A DNA stretch of 64,000 nt from Umbilicaria muhlenbergii (GCA_000611775.1 KK106986.1:1564147-1628146); one strand, 5' to 3'; numbered from the stretch's first letter, positions 1 through 13,029 are shown. Made by a program: numbers and translations. The notes: generated by a model from the letters alone, not told the origin.

Positions 1-29
1 TCAAGCGTTAAGGGGGTAGCGCTTTGGCC

Positions 30-3000
30 ATGGTAGTATTGGATGCAGAGGCCGCTTTCTTAAGCTCGATGCAAGATGCGAAAAATGCGCAAGGGAGTTA
101 CGAACCCACTGGTGCAGATAATGAACAGCAGGCAGACTCTTCCGCCGAAGAAGAATACGATCCGTCGCAAGCCCTGCAAGATGTTTCCTCTAGCTTCCAT
201 ACGACCTATACCTCAGTTCCTCCCTCATCTACGCATGCGCTAGTAAATGAAACGGAGCAGTCCACTTCAGCGTCAGCGAACAACCCTATGAATTCTCCGG
301 TCATGCCAACCACCTCTGGTCCCCGGCTGTCAACTCCATCGATTTTTAAAACCATGAACCCATCCAGATCAGCGTCAAGGGCTTCCGTGCAGTCTACTAA
401 CCAGGCTATGCCCAATATGCCTCAAACCAATGGCGGCTCTGTGCGTTTTGATGCTGAGGCGGGCGAGCAAGCGACGAAATCCAGTGCTAATGGCGTGGTG
501 CAAATGGGTGGAGATAACGTGGGCTCAGTACAACGTTCAATTTCACATACCCCTATCAGTCAGTTGTCTACAGATGTATCAATACCAAATGCTGCACAAG
601 ATAAAGGCGCTTCTGGTGTTCTCCAAAATGGCGTTGCTGATACTGTCCCTAACTTTGCTACCGTTGTACCTGACACTGGTGCTGCGGCTCACGAGACCAC
701 TACCGATCAACCTAGTCAGACGCTCCCAGCTTCACAGGCCAACGTGCCTCAGGCTTCTACTGCTGAATCAATCACCACCCCTATCTCGGCAGCCCCAAGA
801 GCCCGTCTGCCCCATGACAGGATTGGGATACTGGAGGATAGGATCAAGGACGACCCGAGAGGCGATATGGACGCTTGGCTCAGTTTGATTAATGAGCACA
901 AGCGGCGTAGCAAATTGGACGATGCCCGTCAGGTGTACGAACGATTTTTTGTCGTCTTTCCGTCTGCAGTAAGTGCTCGATCTCCCTATCTATGCAGGAG
1001 ATGGTGAATACTAACGCTGTGTAGGCTGAGCAATGGATTGCATACGCACAAATGGAGAACGACGCGCAGAACCGTTTGCTAATGGAACATATTTTCAACA
1101 AAACTCTGCTTCACATACCCAACGTGCAGTTGTGGGCCTTGTATCTCGGCCATGTTCGCCGGCATAACAACCTTACTACCGATACCTCCGGTGCTGCTCG
1201 TCAGATTATTTCCCAAGCCTATGACCTGGCGCTGCAGCATATCGGCATCGACAAGGACTCCGGAAATATATGGCAAGACTATGTGCAATTCATTCGGTCC
1301 GGCCCTGGTATGATCGGTGGCAGTAATTGGCAAGATCAGCAGAAGATGGACTTGCTTCGCAAAACATACCAGCGTGCTAGTTGTATACCAACGCAAACTG
1401 TCCACACGCTTTGGAAAGAGTATGATGGGTTCGAAATGGGCCTAAACAAGATGACGGTACGATCCTGCGTGCTTTTACATATCATCTGATCGCTAATAGA
1501 TTTGTAGGGTCGAAAATTCCTCCAGGATCAGTCACCGGCTTACATGTCAGCACGTAGCTCGTACACTGAGCTGCAAAACATAACGCGCGAGCTACGTCGT
1601 ACCACCTTGCCTGTCTTACCTCCAGCACTTGGTTTCGATGGTGATATGGACTACATGAAGCAGCTAGATATTTGGAAGCGGTGGATTCAATGGGAGAAGG
1701 ATGATCCTTTGGTGCTGAAGCAGGACGATGTAGCTGCATATAGAGATCGAGTTGTCTTCGTTTACAAGCAAGCGCTAATGGCTATGCGTTTCTGGCCCGA
1801 GATGTGGTTTGATGCTGCTGAGTTTTGTTTCCAGAATAACCTAGAGACCGAAGGGAACGACTTCCTCACACAAGGCATTGCCGCAAATCCCGAGAGCTGC
1901 TTACTGGCTTTTAAGCGTGCAGATCGTCTCGAATTGACAACGTCGAATGAAGAAGGTGACGAAAGTGCCATACGACGTGGTGCGGCAGTCCGAGAGCCAT
2001 ATGACAAAGTTCTTGATGCTTTGTACGATCTAATTGCCAAGGTCAAAACCCGCGAAGGGCATGATCTGGCTCGTATTGAGGCGCAAACCGTCAATAGCAA
2101 CGACAGTCAGCTCGAGGGTAACAAAATGGATGACGAGGAAGCAGAAAACAATGAGGACGAGGTCAACAATATTGAGAAGAGAAAGAAAGCACAAATTGAA
2201 GCTGTGAAAAACGTCAATGCTGTCCAAATACGTTTACTCTCAAAGACCGTGTCCTACGCCTGGATTGCGCTAATGCGTGCTTTACGTCGAATCCAAGGAA
2301 AAGGCAAGGTCAACTCTCCCATTGGAGGCTCACGACAGGTCTTTACCGATGCTCGAAAGAGAGGCCGGATCACTAGCGATGTCTACGTTGCTAACGCGTT
2401 GATCGAGTTTCATTGCTACGATCCCGAAGCGACTAAGAAGATATTCGAGCGTGGCTTGAAGCTCTTCCCGGAAGACGAGAGCTTTGCACTGGAGTACATA
2501 AAACATCTTATTGCAACCAATGACCTTACCAGTGAGTGTCAGTGCTAGCTGATGTTGTCCAGATGCTAATCATTCTCCTAGATGCAAGGGTGGTTTTCGA
2601 GACTGCTGTAAATAAATTGGCACAGAAGCCAGAGACTGTAGCTAGAGCAAAGCCCATCTATGCGTTTTTCCATGATTTCGAGTCTCGCTACGGAGAGCTA
2701 AGTCAAATTACGAAGCTAGAAAAACGCATGAGAGACCTCTTCCCCGAAGATCCTATGCTCACGTTGTTTTCACGTCGTTTCATTCAACAAGGGTTTGACC
2801 CGACGGCGATCCGACCTATTATCTCGCCAGCTACACAGGCCAGGCCACGGGCGATCCCAAGCATCGAGAATCCACCTTCCGCACACAATACTCCTCCCAG
2901 TCGGTTCGCCCAGACTACAAACTCCCCTAAACGCCCTATGCCGTTCGAAGACCCAGACCCTGAGGCCGCCCGTCCTAGGAAACTTGCCCGTGGAGAGTCG

Positions 3001-3639
3001 CCGCTCAAAGGCGCAGCTGGCCGACGACTTGATCAGCAGAAGCGGAACCGCCAACCAAATGAACTGTCACAATATGATGGCTTGGCGCAATCCCAACCGC
3101 CACCCCCGCCACTTCTTCCTCGTGATGTGTTATTCCTTCTCAGTATCATTCCGAAGGCCGAAACTTACCACGCCACGAGGTTTAAGCCGGAAGAGATGGT
3201 CAGGCTTATTCGAGAGACGGAAATTCCCAGTACAGTAGCACAACTTAGACCGCCACCTGGGGGAGTTGGTATGCCCCCAACGCATCAGATGCCTCAGATG
3301 CCTCAAGGTCACTACAATGGTGGGTGTTCCATGTCTCGTTCTTTGATCCACTACCCTACGGATCCATACGCTTCTGAGGGCCATCACATCAATGGTGTGT
3401 CCCGCGAAGCTTGTAACGATCTCCCAAAACCAAAGCGCCGCAAGAAGAGATCTGCCAAGCGTAACACGCGTCGTCAAACCCATCATCACGACCGGGAGAT
3501 TCTTGGTCTTCCCCACGTTAATGAGGAACAGACAAGCAGGCCGTCCTCGCAAATACCGCGTGCTTTAAGGCACATCAACCTCTTATCGTCAATCTCTCCC
3601 GATGACGTGGCTGCTATGATTAAGCAGCACGAGGGATAG
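30..3639 (+). CDS. RNA14: mRNA 3'-end-processing protein RNA14
   Basis: RNA14 is a subunit of cleavage factor IA, the nuclear complex that cleaves and polyadenylates pre-mRNA; it is the scaffold that binds RNA15 and PCF11. Four exons join in frame: 30-968, 1025-1456, 1508-2531 and 2582-3639, giving 1150 residues. The first 260 or so residues are a low-complexity Ser/Thr/Gln-rich region. HAT (half-TPR) repeats follow, with typical text such as AWLSLINEHKRR and ARQVYERFFVVFP. An acidic insert (EAENNEDE) precedes the second HAT block. The C-terminal third is Pro-rich with a basic patch (KPKRRKKR). All introns are GT-AG. The ATG at 30 has an in-frame stop at 9-11 upstream, but the window edge means an extra 5' exon cannot be excluded. 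Family assignment is strong; the exact start is moderate. Confidence 0.9.
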
Positions 3640-4584
3640 CCGTTTCTGCTCCTTCGAATTTTTTCTTTTTCTATTCTGGTTCATGATCGTTAACATCTAT
3701 GCAGGACAATACTCTTTCAACCGATGATTATTTGAGGTCTGGCTTGACACTCCAAAGCAACGTCGAGCTTTTCCTTCTCAGACTGTCTACTAAGCCCAGA
3801 TTACATACTGTGGAGTTTTGCAGCAGCTGGCATTGGCGATTGTACATTAAGGAGTCGATGGACGTCATTTAATCTTACTACGCTCCGCTAGGAGCGCTTT
3901 TCTACATGGACTTGCATCGGCACATTGGAGTTTTGGGCAGCTTTCTCAATCTCTGCGTTTTGATTTCTACAAAATGCATGGAAAGGAAGCGCTACAATGT
4001 CTTGCAGGGAGCAGCGGCCGGAGCGTGACATAATGGTCGTGTCGGTATTAACATGGTATTTCAATTTGAATACAGTTTACCGTCTCATGCTTCCAAATCA
4101 CCTTGGTTGCTTTTACATAGGCATATAACCGTAGTCAGTTACAGCTCACTGGGAATTGAACAAAGGAAGTAATCTGATTGGAGATTGTCTTTACTCCTAT
4201 ATAGATCCACGGGCTCACGTACTAGACTTCTTGACAGTCGCCACTAAGCCTGGGCACACACATCCATGCGTGTGACAAAAGGGATCATGTGTCGGTGCCA
4301 AAGTCCAATCAGATCAGGGCCAGGGCTCGCTTCGATGCATGATATGCCGCTAGAGCTGAAATAGTTAGTGAAGCGAAGGTCTATCAAACGCTCCGTTTGT
4401 GCTCCGTACCTTACCTATGTTGCCTAATGATAAGCATGACCAGCCGTAGAAAGAAGGCAACGTTATGCGTGACAGAGGCTCACCTTTGAGACTGTGAAGT
4501 GTTGAAACAGAGCGCCGAGCCAATCGGAACCCGCCTTACTCTGACCATTACTGCGTTGCCCGGCGAAGAGTTCCCCCCTCCCGT
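3640..4584. other. intergenic, 3' flank of RNA14
   Basis: No convincing reading frame, splice pattern or RNA gene is visible on either strand. It holds the RNA14 3' UTR and distal sequence upstream of the Argonaute gene. Confidence 0.6.
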
Positions 4585-5545
4585 TTGTTATTGAGCCCAC
4601 CTGAGTGGATCTTCCCACTTTCTTCTTTCTCCTTTCCGTCCTCTACCTCATCATCGCGTCTCCCATCCAACTCCACTTGGATGATCAATCGTACCTCTTC
4701 TTTGCTGTGTCTCCCTTGTGGGGATCTCTTCCGTTCATCATCTCACTTCATCATCCATGTGACACCCATCTTCTTGCCCTTATCATTGACAGCAAGCAGT
4801 TTGAGGTCACCTCATCTGACTCCGCATTGACAATCGTCTCACAGTACAAGCTCCCACCACAACACACCGTCTGCGAGGCTTGAAAGCTCAGTGTTAAGCT
4901 ACGTCGAAGCTCAACAACACCGTAAGTACTGCCTGAAATAACCATCCTCCCTCTGCTCAAACCTCTTCTGCAACCTCCTATTCCATGCAACCTCCGGTTT
5001 TACACTTTCATATCTCTAACAAACTCCACCTCGTACGTCCACCTCATCTCACCGTTCCACAATCACTTCATGTACCGATCTTCTACATCCTCCTACCTTC
5101 CAATCTTCCAACCTTCCACATCTTTCAGCCTCCTTCGCACCTAGATCTTGTTCAGCTCATCTCTTCATGATCTCCCAACCTCATACATCCACCACGCGTC
5201 ACGAGTGTCAAACCTCCGACTTTTCCAATCTCCCACACCAATCAACTCTCTGCTTCCTTCCCCCCCTATCAATCTTGGTCCCATTAGTCTTCTTACTCCG
5301 TGTTATCTCCACCTCTTGTAGCTACTTGATCTCCATCTAGCAAGCTCATTACTCTCACAGATCCCCACACGCTTCAGCTCTTTGGTATCTTCTTCCACCT
5401 CATCTCATCATCCATTTCATCGTTTTCTGTTGTGGCATCCACCTTCTCGTGGCTTCGATCCATGTATTTAGCAGCCTCAACTAAAATTCCATAGCAACCA
5501 CGTCAAGCGAGCCTCTAACACACTTATCAAACAAATACCGTCGAC
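4585..5545 (+). promoter_or_regulatory. pyrimidine-rich leader of the Argonaute gene
   Basis: This kilobase is strongly C/T-rich on the plus strand and directly precedes the Argonaute ATG at 5546. Such tracts are common in promoters and 5' UTRs of filamentous fungi. A consensus donor (GTAAGT) lies at 4922, so an intron in the 5' UTR is possible. The short open frames here are C/T-rich filler with no recognisable protein. Confidence 0.5.
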
Positions 5546-8500
5546 ATGCCTGGCGCTGCAAAGAAGCGTGCAAAGCAGGACCGGCAGGCCGCGCTAGCCT
5601 CCTCAGGCTCTGACGAGGGCTCTACGCAAGCCTCTGAGACAGTTGGTGACCCTGTGTCCACCGAAAGCTACGATGGACCGTCCGATGTCACGGGGCCTGT
5701 CCTCCGGGACCCAGCTCGTGAGCCGGTGCTGGTGACCTCGCTCAATCGTAATATCGATTTGCCTGGTATGGCATACAATCTAGACCGTCAAGTGAGTTCC
5801 AGCAACGATCTGCCTTTCATTTAAGAAGCTTCTCTTGCCGTCTTCCTAGTGTTGCTCCTTCTTTGCTTATTCCAAGCCTTCCATCCGATCATTCGATCCA
5901 ACTGCTTACGATCCCAACCTGTCCAATCATTCATTGCTTTCAACACACAACCTGCAGCACTACTTTCATCCATATCCTTATTCACGGCAGGGCTTCACGT
6001 CTGTATTCCTGCCTTTGTATTCACAGCCCCACCACTTTACCCGGCTTCATCCAAGGGTATAAGTAAAAATCATCATAGAGGACCATTCTTCCTACACACC
6101 ACCTTCTACATACCCTTGTCTTCCTTCTTTGCTCTCTTCTCTTGCCCTTCTTCCTTGGCAGAACCAACATTGGCACAGTACACATCACCAGTGATAATAC
6201 ATCCGTTGCTCATCCAATTGGATAAAACTTGGCCATCATCAACCCAGTTCGTGCACTTACCCACTCTTATTGCCTTCTGATTTGTTGGTTCCCTTCCATC
6301 TCTACCTAACCCATCTGTTACCTGATATCTGTGTACTTCTTTCGAAATGGAGATCGCAACATTTAGGCACTGGAATCCCCAAACTGATCAAGTGCAGTAC
6401 GAGATTCCCGCCGAACTTGTTCGTCGTCCCAAACAGTTCAACTCCTCTGGCAAGGGCATTATCGTTGGGATCAACTCGTATCCAATCACACAATTCCCAA
6501 CACAAACTGTGTACCAGTACGATGTGAGTTGTACTAACGCTAGAATGGGCTGCACAAAAACCATTACCCTTGGCTTCCACCCCCGTATCTGTGTTAGCGG
6601 ACTAACTATAATTCCTAGGTTCATATCGGCACCGGAGTCGAGAAGCGTGGCCTGATCAGCGCTGTCTGGGCATCCAAGGCGGTCAAGAAGGCTCTTGGAA
6701 TCGGTTGGATTTTCGATGGCAATAAGATCGCTTGGTGCGCTTCCGCAGCACCATGAGGGATACAGCATATCCACTGACACCGTTACAGGGCCCAGAAAGA
6801 GGTAAAGCAGGAGGTGAGGGTCACTGTGGATCTCGATGTCGAGAAGGGTTTGGTTGCCCGCCTGGATCACCCAAACACTCACAAGGTCACCATTCGTATG
6901 ACAAACGCGGTCAATCTGGCAGCGGTGCAAGCCTACCTCGATGGAAAGATGAGTTTTGACAATTCTGTGCTCGAAGCCATCAGTGAGACATGAATGAATT
7001 TGGTCCCTACGTATCGTCACTCTAACTCTGATCAGATTTTCTCGACCATCTCCTCCGCGAGATCCCAAGCAAAAAACTCATTGCGGTAAAGCGCTCGTTC
7101 TTTGCTCGTGAGAACGATCGTCGCGTTCTCCTAGGTGGTGGTGTCGAAGCCATGAAAGGCGTGTACCAATCGATCCGTGCTGCTCATGTAAGTTTTAGTA
7201 GTGTTACTTTGCATTGACTATACTTACTCAATTCTCAAGGGTGCCCATTTGGTGGTCAACGTCGACGTCTCAAACACCACCTTCTGGTCCGAGGCCCCGC
7301 TGCACATCCTCGCCGTCCAAGTCACTAGGACTGCCAGTGCCGATGATCTCGTGCACAAATGCAAGAAAGTTGCGAAGAGTTCCGGACTGGAGCCGGTCGA
7401 GTCCCCAGCGTTTAAGGACCTGCGAAAGCTTAAGAAGAACAAAGTCTGGGCCGTGCACCGTCCCGGAGAGCGTAAGTCGATACGATTGCAACCCACATAG
7501 TTGACGGAATACTAAATCCGTTGCAGGCGAGAAGCTGTACACTATCAAGGGTTTCAGCCAGCTGACTGCTAGGTCGTACAAGTTCAAATGCTTCATCAAG
7601 GCCACGAACCAAGAGGAGGAAATCACCATTGAACAATACTTCAAGCGTCGATACAACGTGACCCTTCAGTGGCCGGATCTTCCACTTGTCGAGACGATGA
7701 AGAAAGGCGTTCTTCTCCCAATGGAAGTTCTCGTCGTCGCTCCAGCTCAGCGCTACCCGTACAAGCTTGATGACAAACAGGCAAGTGACATTCTTGATTG
7801 TCATGATACGGAGTGATCTGCTAACATCATGCAGACTGCAAACATGATCAAATTCGCCGTGACGAAGCCTGCGGACCGGTTGTCATCGATCGAGTATGGG
7901 CTTAAGATGCTTGACTGGCAGGGTGATCCAGCTTTCAAGCACTACGGGCTTAAGGTTCAGGGAAGTATGCTCAAGACCAATGCTCGCCTACTTGCCAATC
8001 CTCAAGTCGAATTTGGCGCCAAGAACACGGTCAATCCTGGTGTTTCTGGTCGTTGGGACCTCAAGGGGAAGAAGTTCTTAATCCCAGGAGCTTCGAGCGA
8101 CAAGCCGCTCAAATCGTGGGGGGTTTGTGTCATGAACAACGGGTATGTCTACATTCTTTCAATGGGAAAACTGTATTGACAATGACTAGTATGAATAAGA
8201 TCGACGTGCCGACCGCGCAGAACTTCGTTCGCAATCTCATTGCCGCCTATCAAGCTCATGGCGGTACTGTGGTGAACAAAACCCCTCCGATTATCGGTGG
8301 GATTGATGATGCTGCTGCAGCTGTCGAATCGGTCTTCAATGCAGCGGGGAATCAATGTTTGTCGTCGTACTTCCAATTTCTTACACGAGGCTAATACGGC
8401 GCACAGCCACCATGAGGCCACAGATATTGATCTTCATGCTACCTGAGAAGGCTGCCTTCCAGTACTTGCGCATCAAGAAGTCGTCCGATTGTCGCTACGG

Positions 8501-9651
8501 AGTGGTTTCACAATGTGTACAGAATGTGCACGTTCAGAAGTGCGCACCACAATACCTCTCTAACGTGTTGATGAAGTTCAATGCGAAGCTCGGTGGTACA
8601 ACTGCAAAGGTCGCGTCTGTAAGTGCCCATAGTATTCCAATATGAGTCAACTAGACTTTCTAACCGGCCTTGCAGAAAGGCCCCATGGGTCATTTCCCGA
8701 AACCGACACTTGTCATTGGTGCTGACGTTTCTCACGCGGCCCCTGGTAGTCTTCAGCCTTCTATGGCAGCTCTGACAGTGTCCATGGACAGAATCGCGGC
8801 TCGCTATGCAGCTGCCTGCGAAACTAATGGCCATCGTGTAGAGATGATCACAACCAACAACATCGAGACGATGATCATGCCGCTCTTGCAGGAGTGGTGT
8901 TCAACAGTCAACCTTGGGAGGTTGCCTGACCATGTTCTCTATTTCCGCGATGGCGTCTCCGAGGGTCAATACCAGCATGTGCTTCAGCAGGAGGTTCGCG
9001 ATCTCAAGCGGATTTTTGAGAATGTGAATCCGAAAGCTGTGGTAAGCAACCATATTATCCGCTCGTCTTGGCAGATACAAAGACCAACTTCTGACATTTA
9101 CAATAGGTCAAGTTCGCGGTCATTGTGGCCTCGAAGCGTCACCACATCCGCTTCTTCCCCGGTTCGGCAGGCGATAAGAGTCACAACCCACATCCCGGCA
9201 CGCTGGTGGAGAAAGACGTCACTCACCCTTTCGAGTATGATTTCTACCTGAACTCTCACTCCGCCATCCAGGGTACAGCACGTCCTACTCACTACCATGT
9301 TCTGATGGACGAGATTGGCATGAGTGCGAACGAGCTCCAGAACATGATCTACGAGCATAGTTACCAGTACATGCGTTCGACCACACCAGTCTCGCTATGT
9401 ATGTGTTAGATGTATCTTTTTCGTTCTTGCATCTGCTAACAGTGACAGTTCCGGCCGTGTACTATGCTCATCTGGCATCCAACCGCGCCCGTGCCCATGA
9501 GAATATCCCTTCGAGTGCTGGTCCCCACACTAGCGAGGAAGCTATGAATAAGAAGTCCACCACTTCTTCTGACAAGCCGCCGACTGAGGAGAAGCCTCTT
9601 ATCCCCATGCTGAACACTACCAAGATCCAGTCATCGATGTGGTATATCTAA
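5546..9651 (+). CDS. Argonaute protein, QDE-2-like
   Basis: Argonaute binds small RNAs and is the slicer of the RISC complex in RNA silencing (quelling-type defence). Thirteen exons join in frame to 955 residues: 5546-5791, 6398-6523, 6619-6734, 6789-6982, 7036-7187, 7240-7471, 7527-7780, 7835-8142, 8190-8356, 8407-8618, 8676-9041, 9107-9398 and 9449-9651. Domain order is a disordered N-terminus, the ArgoN/L1 region, PAZ (about 290-430), MID and PIWI. The PIWI catalytic residues are present: Asp near 686 (GADVSH), Asp near 761 (FRDGVSEGQ) and His near 853 (RPTHYHV); Glu 724 is a candidate glutamate finger. The protein should therefore be slicing-competent. Intron 7 (7781-7834) uses a GC donor. 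Intron 1 is 606 nt, about ten times the usual size, and an in-frame ATG at 6347 could start a shorter isoform. Confidence 0.93.
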
Positions 9652-10612
9652 CATCTGGTACACCGATCTCGGTCAAGCAGTTGCAAGCAAATTGGGGCTT
9701 ACGAGACACTTGCTTCACGCAGTTATTTGTCTCATTCTGGCATTCTTCTACAGCATGATGAGCTGTTTAGTCTGTCTCTCACTTGCGGCAGTTGTGCCCC
9801 TTCACCTTGCGAATGCGCCAGAGATTTCAAGTCTTTCGGCTTGGCGAACTGCCTTTGCTTTTGCTCTGTGATGCCTTCCAGCTCATGTATCATATTCGTC
9901 TCACTTCTCCTTTCGTCATTGGTTGTTGTACACCACCCAACTTCCCTCTAAGACAGATTGGCAGAGAAGGGACAGATATGTTCATGGCGCCAGTTTTTCT
10001 ACTCTCCCAGGACGGCAACCCAAACCTAGCTCTTGCTAACGTTTGGCTGTCTGTTCAATAGATACAGTAGGCTGTGGAAGAGCTCATAGTGGTTCATGCG
10101 GATAAACAATTCTGGTTTTGCAGGAAAAGATAGCATAGCTTCACCAGAAAATCACAGGCTTCTTTTCCAAAACGTCGCTGTGCAAGAATTAGCGATGTGG
10201 GGTTGACACCGCAGAGTAGATCCCTCATAGATTCGATTACTACAGCCTGGATGCGCTCTCTTCCACCGTGACCAGTAGCCCAACAACAAAAAGGCCACAT
10301 AAGAGTGGCAAGTTTCCAGCATCCCCACTTCCGGCGACGTAAAAAGTATAGCGGCTTTTCAACGTAGGAATGAAGATGATGCCTCCTGGATTATCACGTC
10401 TACGGTGAGTTCCATTTGTCACATGATAACGTATGTACGTTTTACTCCGCTATCCTAATGTGTGCTACTCGGCGGAATCGACTCCGATTGCGGTAATCCT
10501 GACAAGCAGACAGTAGTCACTGATCCCTGCTCAAGCCCACGACAAGTACACAATCGCCACCGGGCCTGTTTATGCCACCAATACGCAATCGCTCGAGACT
10601 CAACTTTCCGCT
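9652..10612. other. intergenic, 3' of Argonaute
   Basis: Argonaute 3' UTR and spacer. Short open frames on both strands lack homology I recognise, and none shows a signal peptide with a sensible splice pattern. Confidence 0.5.
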
Positions 10613-10832
10613 CTACTCCTTCGTGACGACGCCGGATGTTTCGAAAGGTACAATGCCTCCGGAGGCATCAGTCATGACGGGCTCTAGGTCGCCGTCGCGG
10701 GGAGAAAGGTCTGTTGGGTATTAGGAGAGCGGATGGATCAATTCAAGTAAGCAACGTACAGCTTGAGAGGCTCATGGGAGCAGCGAGGGTGAGGGCGAGG
10801 AAGGCAAAGACGGTGAAAATGGTGAGCTGCAT
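10613..10832 (-). CDS. putative small secreted protein, two exons
   Basis: A very short gene read on the minus strand: exon 1 10832-10760, a 49 nt intron (donor GTACGT, branch-like CTAATAC, acceptor CAACAG), exon 2 10710-10613, stop TAG at 10613-10615. The 56-residue product starts with a textbook signal peptide, MQLTIFTVFAFLALTLAAPM, with likely cleavage after Ala-Ala or nearby. The mature part (about 38 residues) is hydrophilic, acidic and Gly/Ser/Thr-rich with no Cys and no Lys-Arg site. Without splicing, the frame stops five codons past the donor. I do not recognise a family. It could be a small secreted effector-like or signalling peptide; function is unknown. Support is structural only (signal peptide, short consensus intron, clean frame), so transcription evidence is the missing piece. 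Confidence 0.5.
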
Positions 10833-11938
10833 TGTAACTGGATTTGGGCGGTTTGTCGTCGAACCTTGGGGTACTACTTCAGAGAGGGTAAAATGTCGGC
10901 CAGCGGCCACTTAAGAGAATCGAACTGGATAAGGAGAAAAACTGGTAACGAATGCTTGGGTTGAATGGAAGAACGCAAAATGAAGCCGAGATATCGGACA
11001 TTTGTACACTGGTGAGATGAAAGCATGACTGCGAAGACAGGGCTAAAAGAAGGCATGAGCATAAGGGAATCCCCATGGTGAGACCGGTCATGCAGCAGTC
11101 ATGCAAAATCGACAATCCCATAGGGCATGCATGAAAACCAAGAGCATCAAAATCAAATATCGGCCACTTCACGGCCTGCTTTTGTAATCTGTGTTCATGG
11201 CTCGAAAGAGCATAAATCTCCTTTGCTGTTTAGGGCGAGCTGAGACAGACCTGAGACGAGAGGGACTTCGAGGCAGCCGCAGCTTACGTTGTCCAGGTTG
11301 TCTTGTACGTAAGACTCGGGACAGCAGCAGGCCAGAAGACGGTCTTATCGAAGGACCACGAACACTAGGTAGCAGGGCCTAGTGATAGTAATGTACATGA
11401 TTTAAAAACGCGGTTCTATCGTATGTAGAATGCAGCCTTATGCACGGCGGAGGATCGTTGGATGGTCGGCCTCGGGCACTAAAGTCTGCACAAGTGCATA
11501 ATTCGAACGAAGACCCGGCATATTGCACTACCTTGCCTTGCCTTATGCGGTCATAAGGCATGGCCGAGCAGATGGCGAGCGCCTTGTCTTGCTTTTGCAA
11601 TCGACCACGCCGTCCCCCCACACCCCGAGGAGCTCCACTGTCTTCGGAGGCTTGCCTTCGGCTGCTTCATCCCTCCACAGAAATCGTCGGCAGCGTCAAG
11701 CGGTAAGTCGTACTAAGTCCACCCGATGATAACGACAGGCTCTCACAGTCGTGTGCCTGCCTACCGTTTGCGCATGCGATCTGTGAGACATTGAGACGAC
11801 CCGTCATATCTGCTGTTGATTCCTGAGCCTTCAGGAAACCTGTCTACCGTTCTCAAAACAACGATAGGGTACACTTAAATCCGCAGATTCGAGGCGGGAA
11901 CAAGAGCCTACAGCTTCCAACGTCTAAGAATTGAGATC
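10833..11938. other. intergenic
   Basis: Shared upstream region of the minus-strand small secreted gene and the plus-strand AMMECR1 gene. Nothing else could be supported. Confidence 0.5.
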
Positions 11939-13029
11939 ATGGCTACAACAGCACACTGTCTGTTCTGTTTCGAAGTCCTATCAGCCAGCTTAGAGAAGCG
12001 AGAACCACTCAATTTGAGCCAAGTCGAAGAGCTATGGGCGGCGTACCAATCATCAGACGAGGCCGCCAAAGGACTTGAGACACTCGGCACGGCTGATGAC
12101 GATGATGACGATGAGGATGAAGACGACGAAGATCTCGAAGACGGAGAAGCCGAGGAAGAAGACTCCGAGCCTTCATCCTCAACCCTCCGCCTCCCCAGCA
12201 TATCCCGTTTACAAGCGTCCTCTCCATCCTCAGCCTCAACCGCATCAACGCCATCATCTCTCTCCACCACCTCCTCCCAAGCAGCACTCGGCGACACCTC
12301 CAAATCCTCGTCCAACTCCTCCTTCTTCTCCTTCGCCCGCCGATCACAACAACCGTCCCCATTACCCCCCAAGAAAGAGGAAGAGTACCCACTCTTCGTA
12401 ACCTGGAACACAGTAAGCAGTCGCGGCCACAAGTCCCTTCGAGGCTGCATCGGCACATTCGACCCCCAAGAGCTAGAAAGCGGTCTAAAAAGCTACGCCC
12501 TAACCTCGTGCGTCCCCCAGCCCCCCACCCCCTCATCCCCCCACCTCACCCAACCCACCCAATCCAATTTCCCACCGCACCCAATACCAACCCAACCTAA
12601 CTAACCCCCCGCAGCGCCTTCGACGACACCCGCTTTCCCCCCATCACCGCCTCCGAACTCCCCCACCTCTCCACCTCCATAACGCTCCTCACAACCTTCA
12701 CTTCCTGCGCCCACCCCCTCGACTGGGACCTCGGCACGCACGGCCTGCGCCTGTCCTTCACCCACCACCACAAGCGCCTGGGAGCCACCTACCTCCCGGA
12801 CGTGGCGGTCGAGCAAGGGTGGACGAAAGAAGAGACGGTGGTGAGTCTGATGCGGAAGGCCGGGTGGACGGGCAGGAGCAGTGAGTGGAAGAAGGTGGAG
12901 GATTTGAGGGCGGTGAGGTATCAGGGGTTGAAGGCGAGTGTGGAGTGGAGGCAGTGGAGGGAATGGAGGGATTGGGTGGGTGGGTGGGGTGGGGAGTTAA
13001 GGGGGGAAGAGGGAGGGTTGCTTGCTTGA
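11939..13029 (+). CDS. AMMECR1-domain protein
   Basis: A member of the AMMECR1 family, found from archaea to humans; its biochemical role is unsettled, and the human homologue is linked to a developmental syndrome. Two exons (11939-12507 and 12615-13029; the intron has a GTGCGT donor and a CAG acceptor) give 327 residues. The diagnostic motif LRGCIGTF lies after WNTVSSRGHKS, and the conserved GLRLSF and GATYLPDVA segments follow in exon 2. A Ser/Glu/Asp-rich insert of about 90 residues, with a nearly pure Asp/Glu run (translated from 12097-12170), separates the first helix region from the LRGCIGTF core. This makes the protein longer than the bare domain of about 200 residues. The 3' end faces the CaM kinase gene. 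Confidence 0.88.

Noticed and set aside
5849-6280. A 143-codon frame inside Argonaute intron 1
   Set aside because: The translation is a Phe/Leu/Pro/Ser-rich product of a pyrimidine-rich tract and does not match Argonaute; exons 1 and 2 join cleanly without it.
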